This document shows, one piece after another, positions 1 through 7,102 of a stretch of DNA of 36,284 nt; within the stretch, counting starts at the first letter, position 1, and each line of letters starts with the position of its first letter. Position numbers and translations under genes: made by a program. This DNA comes from a virus. A model generated the notes under the pieces. It was not told the origin of the DNA, searched no databases, and saw only the letters and a list, made by a program, of their open reading frames with translations. The stretch is from positions 1-36,284 of the IMG/VR virus record IMGVR_UViG_3300030104_007459; one strand, 5' to 3'.

Positions 1-77
1 ACGGACACAACAAAGCTCGCAATTACAAGCAACCTCTCAGATTTAAACAATGTGGGAACGGCTCGAACGAACTTAGG
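1..77 (+). repeat. Terminal direct repeat of the contig (left copy)
   Basis: These 77 bases are identical to 36207-36283. The next base differs (A at 78, C at 36284), which is a known variant position between fibre repeats. The overlap preserves the reading frame. It is either a circular-contig overlap or a break between two near-identical repeat copies, so the true repeat number is uncertain. Confidence 0.85.
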
Positions 78-385
78 ACTTGGAACCTCTGCAACGAAGG
101 ACACAGGGACCTCTAATGGAAACGTGGTCCTCTTAGATGCGACAGGGCTCCCCGCTGTTGATGGATCCCAATTGACAGGAGTGACAGGAACGGACGCAAC
201 GAAGCTCGCAATTACAAGCAATCTTTCAGATCTTAACAACGCGGGAACGGCTCGAACTAACTTAGGACTTGGAACCTCTGCGACTATAGACGTTGGGACG
301 GGGGCGAGTGAAATAGTTCAGTTGACAGCTGCAAGTAAGCTCCCTGCAGTTGATGGATCTCTTTTGACTAATTTGCCAGGCGGCG
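1..385 (+). repeat. Tail-fibre repeat array, left part
   Basis: Two copies of the fibre repeat lie here, with the LSDLNN codons at about 34 and 223 (189 bases apart). The first unit is the SATKDTGTSNGN type and the second the SATIDVGTGASE type; the same two types occur at 35280-36284. The array ends at the glycine-rich hinge near 380. Confidence 0.85.
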
Positions 386-699
386 GGGGCGGTTCCGTTC
401 CAAATGTCAACACAGATTCAAGCGGATCCGATTCAACAATTTCAACAACAACAGGGATCGAAGAGGTTCATTTAATTTCTAATGGATCGACTGCGGTCGT
501 TATCACAATTCCTTCTGCTTCTTCTTCAGGTGCAGGATACAAGTATCAAATAAAGCGCTTAGGAACTGCGAACGTTACAACAGGGACTGCGACTCCAGGA
601 TCAGACGGACAGATTGATTCATCAAATTCTTATGTTTTAACATCTCAATATCAATCTGTTACTCTAGTCAGTGATGGATCGAACTATTTTATCGTTTAG
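1..699 (+). CDS. Tail fibre protein, C-terminal part (5' partial)
   Basis: The frame is open from base 1 to the TAG stop at 697-699. It begins inside a repeat of about 63 residues (LAITSNLSDLNN... NLGLGTSAT... LPAVDGS), shows two such units, then a glycine-rich hinge (LPGGGGGSVP) and a C-terminal domain ending in SVTLVSDGSNYFIV. Such ends are common in phage fibres, where a trailing beta domain follows a shaft of repeats. Bases 1-77 equal 36207-36283 in the same frame, so this is the continuation of the gene that starts at 34950. Merged through the overlap the protein would be about 651 residues with seven LSDLNN elements. The role, host adsorption at the tail tip, is inferred from the repeat type and the position after the lysis genes. 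The ATG at 52 is internal to the repeat and is not a start. Confidence 0.8.
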   Translation, partial: TDTTKLAITSNLSDLNNVGTARTNLGLGTSATKDTGTSNGNVVLLDATGLPAVDGSQLTGVTGTDATKLAITSNLSDLNNAGTARTNLGLGTSATIDVGTGASEIVQLTAASKLPAVDGSLLTNLPGGGGGSVPNVNTDSSGSDSTISTTTGIEEVHLISNGSTAVVITIPSASSSGAGYKYQIKRLGTANVTTGTATPGSDGQIDSSNSYVLTSQYQSVTLVSDGSNYFIV

Positions 700-706
700 G
701 GGGAAT

Positions 707-1159
707 ATGTCTTATTTAACACATTCAAACTATAATAGAAGATTTGTTGAATTAACATTAAGCAGTGATCAAGCGGTGTCTGTTGACACGTCTGTTTTAG
801 TTGATTTTGATACTATCAGAGGTGATGCAGGACATAGTGTTTCTTTAGTAAGCGGTGGGAACGGCAGAATCCGATTCTCTGCTAACTGTCACTACTGGTG
901 TTTTGGCACTATTGCAATGAATAGAGATAGTGACACAACAGATTACACTACTTCTTTTTTTGCAACAGACGGCACAGAGTTGACAGCAGAACAAGGGAGT
1001 TTTAATTCTGCTCTTGCTAGATTGACCCATGCTGAAAGCCGAATCTTTCAACTTTTAATAAATCCGACATCTGACACAGATTATGACGTGAAAGTCACAG
1101 GTGAAACAGGCGATATCAAAAGTGACGGTTCACATTTAATTATTATAGAAATGAGTTAA
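707..1159 (+). CDS. Small tail-tip or fibre-head protein, unknown
   Basis: 150 residues. The ATG at 707 follows a strong G-rich ribosome binding site (AGGGGGAAT) right after the fibre stop, so it is preferred over the ATG at 671, which lies inside the fibre gene. The protein is rich in Ser, Thr, Asp and Val and is probably all-beta; no signal peptide or membrane segment is seen. Its position just behind the fibre gene and ahead of two similar-sized beta-rich genes suggests a virion surface component such as a receptor-binding head domain or a fibre chaperone. I do not recognise the family. Confidence 0.6.
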   Translation: MSYLTHSNYNRRFVELTLSSDQAVSVDTSVLVDFDTIRGDAGHSVSLVSGGNGRIRFSANCHYWCFGTIAMNRDSDTTDYTTSFFATDGTELTAEQGSFNSALARLTHAESRIFQLLINPTSDTDYDVKVTGETGDIKSDGSHLIIIEMS

Positions 1160-1160
1160 C

Positions 1161-1583
1161 ATGTCTTACAATCCAAACAGCTCGCCGCTTGTTTGTTTTT
1201 TCAATTCGAGCACTTCAGAATCTACAAGTTTAACATCATACGCAAGATTTGACACTAGTTTATTTGAAGGTCAAATTGATGCTAGTGACAATACTATTCT
1301 CTCAAGTCAATATAGCCTCCACTTAACAGGAGATATTAGATATACAGGATCATACAGCGGTGGTTTGCGTTCTCTCTCATATTTTGAACTGAATGGAACT
1401 AATCAAATTAGTAAAGGAAGAAATGAGAACGGAGCCGGCCAAGGGAATAAAGGCGTTTCTCCGGAAATTTGTTTTGCATCAACAACATCTAATCAATCTA
1501 TTAAACTAGAAAACAACAAGAAATCTTCAACAGATTTCACATATTCAGTTGATTACAACAGAGTAACGGGGTTGGTTCAATGA
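1161..1583 (+). CDS. Small beta-rich protein, unknown
   Basis: 140 residues. It starts two bases after the preceding stop, within the tail-fibre transcription unit, and its TGA stop overlaps the next start (ATGA at 1580). It is Ser/Thr/Asn-rich (FFNSSTSESTSLTSY near the N-terminus) with no membrane segment. Size and context suggest a virion or tail-tip accessory protein. No family is recognised. Local base use is more AT-rich than in the structural genes, as in its neighbours from 707 to 2848. Confidence 0.55.
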   Translation: MSYNPNSSPLVCFFNSSTSESTSLTSYARFDTSLFEGQIDASDNTILSSQYSLHLTGDIRYTGSYSGGLRSLSYFELNGTNQISKGRNENGAGQGNKGVSPEICFASTTSNQSIKLENNKKSSTDFTYSVDYNRVTGLVQ

Positions 1584-2086
1584 CTGCATTAATCAAAAAA
1601 AAATCGGGTGTTGAAATGATGACTATTCAAGCAAAAGATGGCACTACAGTTTCAAGCGTGACTTATGGCACTTTTGATAAAACACAACTAGTCACCGGGT
1701 TTGGATTATCTTCTACAAATGATTATCAATTTACACTAGATAACACGCTTTCTAAAAGCTTTATTTTAATGGGTGGAATGAGTGTTGATAGGACGTCTGG
1801 CACTGCTGTTGATCTGATTTATCAATGGTATGATGAAACAAACAGTCAATATATTGGACACAAAGCAGTTTTAAGAAGTGGAACATCTGGAAATATACAA
1901 ACTAAAATCAACCCCCCTTATCGCCAGGATGCGGTCGCCTGTATTTTGTCTTCTGATTTTGGTGGATCTGACATTGTTGTTTCTTTGCGTGTTGTTTCTG
2001 TCACAGGATCTCCAAGCTATGCGTGGACACCATCTGGCTTTGAGGATTGGAGTGGCGCACCGGTTTTAACAGTCTTAAAAACATAG
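1580..2086 (+). CDS. Small beta-rich protein, possible jelly-roll tail-tip domain
   Basis: 168 residues, translationally coupled to the preceding gene through ATGA. After a short basic start (MTALIKKKSG) come alternating hydrophobic strands (FILMGGMSVDR, VDLIYQWYDE, IVVSLRVVSV) and an aromatic C-terminus (SGFEDWSGAPVLTVLKT). The strand pattern resembles compact jelly-roll heads at phage fibre tips, but this is an impression from sequence only. With its two neighbours it forms a trio of similar-sized beta proteins behind the fibre gene. Confidence 0.55.
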   Translation: MTALIKKKSGVEMMTIQAKDGTTVSSVTYGTFDKTQLVTGFGLSSTNDYQFTLDNTLSKSFILMGGMSVDRTSGTAVDLIYQWYDETNSQYIGHKAVLRSGTSGNIQTKINPPYRQDAVACILSSDFGGSDIVVSLRVVSVTGSPSYAWTPSGFEDWSGAPVLTVLKT

Positions 2087-2093
2087 GATAAAC

Positions 2094-2432
2094 ATGTTTA
2101 ATTTAAATCTAGATTTTAAAAACATTGATCATTTATTTAATTCACCTGCATTTTTGTTTGTGTTGTTTGTCATTTCATGCATGATTTCTTTGATGTTTGG
2201 GATTCATTTGGGGCCGGTTTCAAAAAAAGAGGTGTGTCAAGAAGAACTCCTTTTGATTGAAGTTCAACAAAAACAGATTCAACATTTAGAGTTTTCTAGT
2301 GCAGCTTGTGTGTCAACAGGTGAGACTCAATGCATAGAGAGAGAACAAAGAATATGCAGACAAGAGAAAGAACGTATAAAAACAAATTGTAATCATTTGA
2401 TTGATAGACTCAATAGAGAGGAGTGTGACTGA
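2094..2432 (+). CDS. Membrane-anchored coiled-coil protein, possible inner-membrane spanin
   Basis: 112 residues. A hydrophobic segment at about residues 19-42 (FLFVLFVISCMISLMFGIHL) is followed by a charged, probably helical tail with several Cys residues (C49, C72, C80, C87 region). N-terminal anchor plus periplasmic coiled coil is the usual plan of an inner-membrane spanin or Rz protein. The TGA stop overlaps the next ATG (TGATG at 2430-2434), so the pair is probably co-translated. The endolysin and holin are about 4 kb upstream on the circle. Spanin assignment rests on topology and pairing, not on a recognised family. Confidence 0.5.
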   Translation: MFNLNLDFKNIDHLFNSPAFLFVLFVISCMISLMFGIHLGPVSKKEVCQEELLLIEVQQKQIQHLEFSSAACVSTGETQCIEREQRICRQEKERIKTNCNHLIDRLNREECD

Positions 2433-2848
2433 TGTTGACTTTTTTAATTTCGGCAATCTTACAAGCTGGTTTTGCCACAATTAAATTAGATGACGGGCAT
2501 TTAATTCAATCAACTTTTGTATTAAAAGGAACTGTTTCTAGTGAATCGGGTTTTGTTGTCAAAATAGGAGACATGGCAGACATCCAAAGTTCATTGAATG
2601 GAAATTCATGTTTAATTCGAGTAAGTGAAATTAAGGAGCGTTTTGAAAAAGAAGTCAAGGATCGAGTCCATCGATGTGATCAAAGACTCGATGTATTTAG
2701 AAAGTCTCTTGACGAATCACAACTCTTGAATAAGAATCTAAAACTTGAACTAAAAAAAGAGCGATCAAAGTATAAAAATTTAGTGATGGGGTCAGTCGTC
2801 GGATCGATTGCTCTTACAGCGGCGGGTGTCTATTTCGCTACACGTTAA
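2432..2848 (+). CDS. Secreted coiled-coil protein with C-terminal membrane anchor
   Basis: 138 residues. The N-terminus (MLTFLISAILQAGFA) looks like a short signal peptide. A small beta-like part follows (residues 17-60), then a charged coiled coil (about 65-118), then a hydrophobic C-terminal segment (MGSVVGSIALTAAGVYFATR). An exported coiled coil tethered at its C-terminus is the topology of a unimolecular spanin, but there is no lipobox Cys after the signal, so it does not fit that class fully. With the preceding gene it may form an envelope-spanning lysis pair. The family is not recognised. Confidence 0.5.
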   Translation: MLTFLISAILQAGFATIKLDDGHLIQSTFVLKGTVSSESGFVVKIGDMADIQSSLNGNSCLIRVSEIKERFEKEVKDRVHRCDQRLDVFRKSLDESQLLNKNLKLELKKERSKYKNLVMGSVVGSIALTAAGVYFATR

Positions 2849-2860
2849 AGAGTTGTATAT

Positions 2861-4855
2861 ATGTCACAGAATGAAATCATGGGTCGCGTTGCATTCGCTG
2901 CTCAATATGCTCATCCTACCCCCAACGGGAGAGAGTCATGGGAAGAGGCAATCGATCGAGTTGCTTCAATGCACAAAAAGAAATATCCCGAAGAAGAAGA
3001 TCGGATCGATTGGGCCTTCTCTCTAGTCAAAGATAAAAGAGTAGTCCCTTCTCAAAGATCAACGCAATTCGGAGGAGATGCAATCCTGAGAAATAATATG
3101 AGGATGTATAATTGTACTTTCTCTCCTGTTGATCGTCCTCGCTTTTTCTCAGAAATGTTTTGGCTTTTGCTTTGTGGAAGTGGGACGGGCTTTTCTGTAC
3201 GTCGGACTGATATCTCTCAGCTTCCAAGAGTAATTTTAAGAGATGCGTATTTAAGCAGAAGATCAATGGAGTATGTTGTTAAAGACTCAATTGAGGGTTG
3301 GGCGGAGGCTCTCCAAGCTCTCCTTGATTCATACTTCTTTACTGATTATTTTGATCACGCTTATGATTATGAACTAGAGTTTAACTTCTCTAAAGTACGT
3401 CCAAAAGGATCTCCGATCTCATCGGGTGGGATTGCTCCAGGTCCTGAGCCCTTGAAGACATGTCTTGAGAAGATCAAAAAGATTTTACATTCTCGATTTA
3501 GTCAAAGATTAAGATCAATTGATGTCTTCGATGTATGCATGGAATTGAGCGCGGCGGTCTTAAGTGGAGGCGTTCGTCGATCCGCTTCAATCTGTCTTTT
3601 TGATAATGATGATAATCTCATGTTAAATGCTAAGACGGGCGATTGGTGGAAGTATGCACCCTCCCGCGCATATGCAAACATCTCCGCAACGATTCCGACG
3701 GATGGGAGCGAGACAAAGAGCATGATCAATAGGGCCGTTAAACTCAATCGAGAATGGGGAGAACCTGGAGTCTTCTTCTCAAACTCTCCCGACTTTGGGA
3801 CTAATCCATGTTGTGAGATCGGGCTCTATCCTTATTTTGTTCAATCTGCTCTCGGAACTCATCAGACAGATCTCCCTCTAACAGTTACTAGAAATAGGAA
3901 AAGATTAGAGATGGGCGGGTGGATGTGGAGAAGTGGATGGGCTGTGTGTAATCTAACTGAGATCAATATGGAGAAGAATCTCACTGAAGAGCAATTTTAT
4001 GAGTCTTGTGAAGCGGCCTCATATATCGGAACACTTCAAGCGGGATATACAGAGACGGGGTACTTAGGACGGGTGACTAAAACGATTATAGAGCAAGAGG
4101 CTTTGATCGGAGTTTCTTTGACAGGAATGCATGCAAACCCGCTCTCTTTTGTTCCTAGTTTGTTAAGACAAGGGGCTAAAGTCGTTAAGGATGTAAACAA
4201 GTTGACAGCTGAGAGAATAGGAATCAATCATGCTTCTCGATTAACATGCATTAAACCAAGCGGTAACACTTCAACGATTTTAGGCACGTCCTCAGGAATC
4301 CATCCGTTCCATGCAGATCGATACATAAGAACAATCCGACTTTCTAAAATTAATCCAATTTGGAAACTCATCCAAGAAAAGCTCCCTGAAGCGACGATTG
4401 ATCTTGAAGGAGATACAGGGATAATCCAATTTGCTTGTGTAGGAAATGGAACTCCAAGAGAGCATCTCTCAGCTAAAGAGTTTTTGGAAACAGTCGCTCT
4501 CGTTCAGTCTCACTGGGTCGAGTATGGATCTCAAGAGAGTAGAGTTGAGGGATTGACTCATAATGTCTCTAATACTTGTACTGTAAAAGATAATGAATGG
4601 GGCGAAGTATCAGACTGGCTTTGGAAGAATCGAAGGACTGTCAAGGGCGTTGCTCTCTTGTCGGACTATGGAGACACAGTCTATCAAAACGCTCCCTTTC
4701 AAACTGTCAAGAATGGGACAGAGCAGGAGAAGGAGTGGAAAAGATTACTTGATCTAGATTGGAATAAAATTGATCTGACTTCTGTTAAGGGTGGAAATGA
4801 TGCACATTTAACGAGTGGATGCGATGGGCTTAAGTGTGAATTAGGCTCCAATTAG
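2861..4855 (+). CDS. nrdJ: Adenosylcobalamin-dependent ribonucleotide reductase (class II)
   Basis: 664 residues, resembling the monomeric B12-dependent ribonucleoside-triphosphate reductase (RTPR, about 740 residues in Lactobacillus). It reduces ribonucleotides to deoxyribonucleotides by a cobalamin-initiated thiyl radical. Visible features are the N-terminal redox Cys in RMYNCTFSP (C85), the block WLLLCGSGTGFSV (about 101-113), the catalytic N-x-C-x-E signature NPCCE (N315, C317, E319), the second redox Cys in VCNLTEIN (C363), IKPSGNTS (465-472), and a C-terminal Cys pair C654/C659 for re-reduction. C317 and C363 lie 46 residues apart; in RTPR the equivalent pair is about 11 apart, so there is an insert of about 35 residues. 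The 3' end overlaps the convergent gene by 15 bases. Phages use such enzymes to enlarge dNTP pools, here together with dCMP deaminase and ThyX. Confidence 0.93.
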   Translation: MSQNEIMGRVAFAAQYAHPTPNGRESWEEAIDRVASMHKKKYPEEEDRIDWAFSLVKDKRVVPSQRSTQFGGDAILRNNMRMYNCTFSPVDRPRFFSEMFWLLLCGSGTGFSVRRTDISQLPRVILRDAYLSRRSMEYVVKDSIEGWAEALQALLDSYFFTDYFDHAYDYELEFNFSKVRPKGSPISSGGIAPGPEPLKTCLEKIKKILHSRFSQRLRSIDVFDVCMELSAAVLSGGVRRSASICLFDNDDNLMLNAKTGDWWKYAPSRAYANISATIPTDGSETKSMINRAVKLNREWGEPGVFFSNSPDFGTNPCCEIGLYPYFVQSALGTHQTDLPLTVTRNRKRLEMGGWMWRSGWAVCNLTEINMEKNLTEEQFYESCEAASYIGTLQAGYTETGYLGRVTKTIIEQEALIGVSLTGMHANPLSFVPSLLRQGAKVVKDVNKLTAERIGINHASRLTCIKPSGNTSTILGTSSGIHPFHADRYIRTIRLSKINPIWKLIQEKLPEATIDLEGDTGIIQFACVGNGTPREHLSAKEFLETVALVQSHWVEYGSQESRVEGLTHNVSNTCTVKDNEWGEVSDWLWKNRRTVKGVALLSDYGDTVYQNAPFQTVKNGTEQEKEWKRLLDLDWNKIDLTSVKGGNDAHLTSGCDGLKCELGSN

Positions 4856-6001
4856 TTTCTTGATTTTATAAAATGTTCCTCCATTGGGATTCATTGTAAT
4901 CACTCTCTCGTATTCATTAAAAGTCTTTTGATCAATCTTCTCTTCGTTTAGCTGCTTTCTCAAGAGAAGCATAGTCTCTGACCAAGCGGGGTTTTGAGAA
5001 CACATAAAGACTCGAAAGCAATAGTCTGCAGGAGTTTGATCATGAGCAGGATCAAAGCAGGTTCCATAAGTCAGATCAAAGAGACTTGAGAGAATCCCTC
5101 CATCCGCTGGATCCCACTCTCTAAAAGATTCATAAGTGAGCTCGATCTTGCCTTCTTGGAGAAAGACTCGAAGGGGTGAGAGTCCATAAGTATAAAAAAG
5201 CTTTTCGAGTTCGTTTGATTCGCATTGATCGAGTGGCTTACTAGAATAAGTCTCCATCGCTACCAGGGCTTGATCAATGTCAGCTTCTTCTTTTACAAGT
5301 TCCTCAATCGTTGTATTGATTGAGAAGAAGTTTCTTAAAGGATTAGATGAAGGAGGCTTGATGGGAAGAGGAGGTGAAGTCTCTAATTTAGTTTTTTTTT
5401 TAGGAGCAGCAGCAGGAGAGGGAGGGGTTGAAGCCTTGGGAGGTTTGGCGGATTCAACGGAAGCATATACAATTCGATCTCTTTCCGCTTCATCCTGGAT
5501 CATGACTTCAGCGAGTTCATCAGGAGAGCAAGCCGTCCCGATCACCTCAGGAAAAGCAAGTCGTAGGAGAGCGGTCAAGGCTCGTTTATGCATCATAACC
5601 TTAGGCATCTTCTTCCAAGAGGATTGATTTAAAGTTCCTCTTAGTCGAGCGTCTTCAAGTGTATAAGTCCATTGCTTTGTTTGAGGTTCAAATCCAAACT
5701 CTTTACTCGTCTCTAGTTCATCTCGACGTAAAGCATAGACAGTGACAAAGTCTTCTCCTACTTCTTCCCAAATCGCTGCACACACTTTTTTTCCATCTTT
5801 TCCAACATAGCGTCGAACGGCTCCAGCCATTGCATCTGCATTAAGAGCGGGCTTTCCATGTAGACAATATGTTTGTGAAAGAGTGATGGGAATATTGAAC
5901 TCAAACAAATGTCCAAATGTAAGAAAGCATTTTACATTATCATTGAAGTCTCGATCTGTTGAAAGGTTTTGAATCATTTGCAATTGATTATCGTGTAACA
6001 T
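4841..6001 (-). CDS. Candidate RecT-like single-strand annealing protein
   Basis: 386 residues, read leftward. The N-terminal half has a pattern I associate with phage RecT-like proteins: a GKPALNADAMAGAVRR block (about 50-65), a beta region with the tag-like string QWTYTLEDARLRG, then W-K-K-M-P-K-V-M-M-H-K-R-A-L with RLAFPEVIG (about 130-160). A Pro/Lys/Ser-rich linker (about 186-225) leads to an acidic helical C-terminal domain of unknown role. Such proteins coat and anneal single-stranded DNA in replication and recombination. The start at 6001 has GGAGAGAAGAACC ahead of the ATG. It is last in the leftward operon that begins at 6931 and converges on nrdJ. No matching exonuclease gene was recognised nearby. 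Confidence 0.5.
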   Translation of the reverse strand: MLHDNQLQMIQNLSTDRDFNDNVKCFLTFGHLFEFNIPITLSQTYCLHGKPALNADAMAGAVRRYVGKDGKKVCAAIWEEVGEDFVTVYALRRDELETSKEFGFEPQTKQWTYTLEDARLRGTLNQSSWKKMPKVMMHKRALTALLRLAFPEVIGTACSPDELAEVMIQDEAERDRIVYASVESAKPPKASTPPSPAAAPKKKTKLETSPPLPIKPPSSNPLRNFFSINTTIEELVKEEADIDQALVAMETYSSKPLDQCESNELEKLFYTYGLSPLRVFLQEGKIELTYESFREWDPADGGILSSLFDLTYGTCFDPAHDQTPADYCFRVFMCSQNPAWSETMLLLRKQLNEEKIDQKTFNEYERVITMNPNGGTFYKIKKLIGA

Positions 6002-6025
6002 GGTTCTTCTCTCCAGGTTGTTTGT

Positions 6026-6220
6026 TTATTGATTAGCTCTAATATTAGAGACTGTCTCAAGAATAAAGGGATTAGGACTCTTAACAGCGTCCTCTCGTTG
6101 TGTACGTTTATGAAATGAGTTGAGAGCAAGGACAGCACAAAGGGCAATGATACTCATAAAGATCATAAAATGCTTTTCTGCGAATGTTCTTTTGTCTTGC
6201 TTGGGGATGTACTTAATCAT
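6026..6220 (-). CDS. Small single-pass membrane protein, unknown
   Basis: 64 residues with one hydrophobic stretch (FMIFMSIIALCAVLAL, about residues 18-34) between a basic N-terminus and a polar tail. AAGGAA precedes the ATG. It overlaps the end of the HTH gene by 8 bases, so the two are coupled. Small membrane proteins of this kind are common in early phage operons; no function can be given. Confidence 0.55.
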   Translation of the reverse strand: MIKYIPKQDKRTFAEKHFMIFMSIIALCAVLALNSFHKRTQREDAVKSPNPFILETVSNIRANQ

Positions 6221-6428
6221 TGATGTATTCCTTAAAGTCTTCGATTGTAAAAGTAGAGCCTGTCATCTCATTGAGACAAGCACATAAGATAAAGAAAAAT
6301 CTTTTAGGGGCTTTTCTTTGTTTATTAAAAATCATTGTTAGATATGCGCGGTTATATCCCATTTTATTTGCTAAATGTCCGTAATTGTATCTCTCTTTCT
6401 TGAGAGCTTCTTTGACTTGTTCTTTCAT
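6213..6428 (-). CDS. Small helix-turn-helix regulator (Cro/CI-like)
   Basis: 71 residues. LANKMGYNRAYLTMIFNKQR (about 18-38) has the helix-turn-helix layout of Cro/CI-type DNA-binding proteins, and the protein is about the size of the DNA-binding domain alone. AAAGGA lies 8 bases before the ATG, and TAATG joins it to the gene before it. It is a good candidate to bind the palindrome at 6961-6977 in the divergent promoter region 0.5 kb upstream and so control its own operon. No integrase or larger CI repressor was found, so a lysogeny role is not supported. Confidence 0.65.
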   Translation of the reverse strand: MKEQVKEALKKERYNYGHLANKMGYNRAYLTMIFNKQRKAPKRFFFILCACLNEMTGSTFTIEDFKEYIND

Positions 6429-6931
6429 TAAATCAATCCTTTGTATGTCAATAAATCTTCTCTATTTACTAAATGAATGGCATAAACAGTCCCTTGCTCG
6501 TCTTCTGATCTACAAGCAACAAATCCGTTTTCTCTTGCTGTCTTTGCTTGATATCCTTGAACATACCAAGAAAGCTCTCCAAGACTAAATCCGTCTAACT
6601 TAAAGCAATTCTCTTCATCTTCAAAATCTCCCATAAAACAATGTGTATCATTTGTGGTGATTAGATCCCAAGCTTCATCATCGTCTAAAGTAATATCAAA
6701 AAGAGATTTTACTCTGTATTGTGCTTCTTCAATCATTTCTTTACTTGGCTCAAGGTCTTGATAGTCAATGACTTGATCCTCTTCAATTTCTAAAGTATAT
6801 AAATGAACTTCACTGCTACAAGTCATAACGTATACATTAGTTGAAAAAAACAGAGTCCCTTCAAAATAATCATGATCTGAGTTGATTGTGTTAATAATTG
6901 ATGGGCTTGTGTGATTTAAAGTAAAAGTCAT
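6428..6931 (-). CDS. Acidic protein, unknown, first gene of leftward early operon
   Basis: 167 residues, strongly acidic (runs such as EIEEDQVIDYQDLEPS and DITLDDDEAWDL). It is read from AAAGGA 8 bases ahead of the ATG and from a near-consensus leftward promoter at 6986-7014. There is no membrane segment or recognised motif. A small acidic first gene in an early operon is typical of host-takeover or DNA-mimic proteins, but that is only a contextual guess. Confidence 0.6.
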   Translation of the reverse strand: MTFTLNHTSPSIINTINSDHDYFEGTLFFSTNVYVMTCSSEVHLYTLEIEEDQVIDYQDLEPSKEMIEEAQYRVKSLFDITLDDDEAWDLITTNDTHCFMGDFEDEENCFKLDGFSLGELSWYVQGYQAKTARENGFVACRSEDEQGTVYAIHLVNREDLLTYKGLI

Positions 6932-6960
6932 TTTTTAAATCCTTTCGAGATTTGTGTAAG

Positions 6961-6977
6961 TGATCAATCGTTGATCA
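6961..6977. promoter_or_regulatory. Operator-like palindrome
   Basis: TGATCAA-TCG-TTGATCA is a perfect 7-bp inverted repeat with a 3-base centre. It lies just downstream of the leftward -10 box (6986-6991), at about the expected transcription start. A repressor bound here would block the leftward promoter. The HTH protein encoded at 6213-6428 is the obvious candidate. Confidence 0.6.
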
Positions 6978-6985
6978 TGTTTAAA

Positions 6986-7014
6986 GTTATATCTTGTTTT
7001 TTTTACTGTGTCAA
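6986..7014 (-). promoter_or_regulatory. Strong sigma70-type promoter, leftward
   Basis: On the minus strand a perfect -35 TTGACA (7014-7009) is followed after 17 bases by TATAAC (6991-6986). It should drive the operon 6931 to 4841. Confidence 0.75.
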
Positions 7015-7017
7015 ATC

Positions 7018-7051
7018 TTTTTTTAAAAAAAGTTAAAAAAGAATTAAAAAA
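7018..7051 (+). promoter_or_regulatory. Phased A-tracts upstream of the initiator promoter
   Basis: A T7A7 palindrome (7018-7031) is followed by A-tracts at about 7035-7040 and 7046-7051. The tracts recur at roughly 10-11 base intervals directly upstream of the -35 box at 7053. Phased A-tracts bend DNA and can act as UP elements; that role is inferred here. Confidence 0.5.
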
Positions 7052-7052
7052 G

Positions 7053-7081
7053 TTGATAAAGAAATAAACATAGTATATAAA
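7053..7081 (+). promoter_or_regulatory. Sigma70-type promoter, rightward
   Basis: TTGATA (7053-7058), a 17-base spacer and TATAAA (7076-7081) lie just ahead of the initiator gene start at 7103. It likely drives 7103-9069. The transcript leader would be short. Confidence 0.7.
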
Positions 7082-7102
7082 GAAAGCATGAAAGGAGTTC
7101 AT

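Noticed and set aside
671-706. Start at ATG 671 for the gene ending at 1159
   Set aside because: It lies within the fibre coding sequence without a ribosome binding site; the ATG at 707 has one.
4036-4227. Leftward frame within nrdJ
   Set aside because: Antisense to a well-supported enzyme gene, without a ribosome binding site or recognisable product.
5670-5710. tRNA-like string (GGTTCAAATCC) near 5683
   Set aside because: It resembles a T-loop but no acceptor, D-arm or anticodon arm can be folded around it, and it lies in a coding gene.
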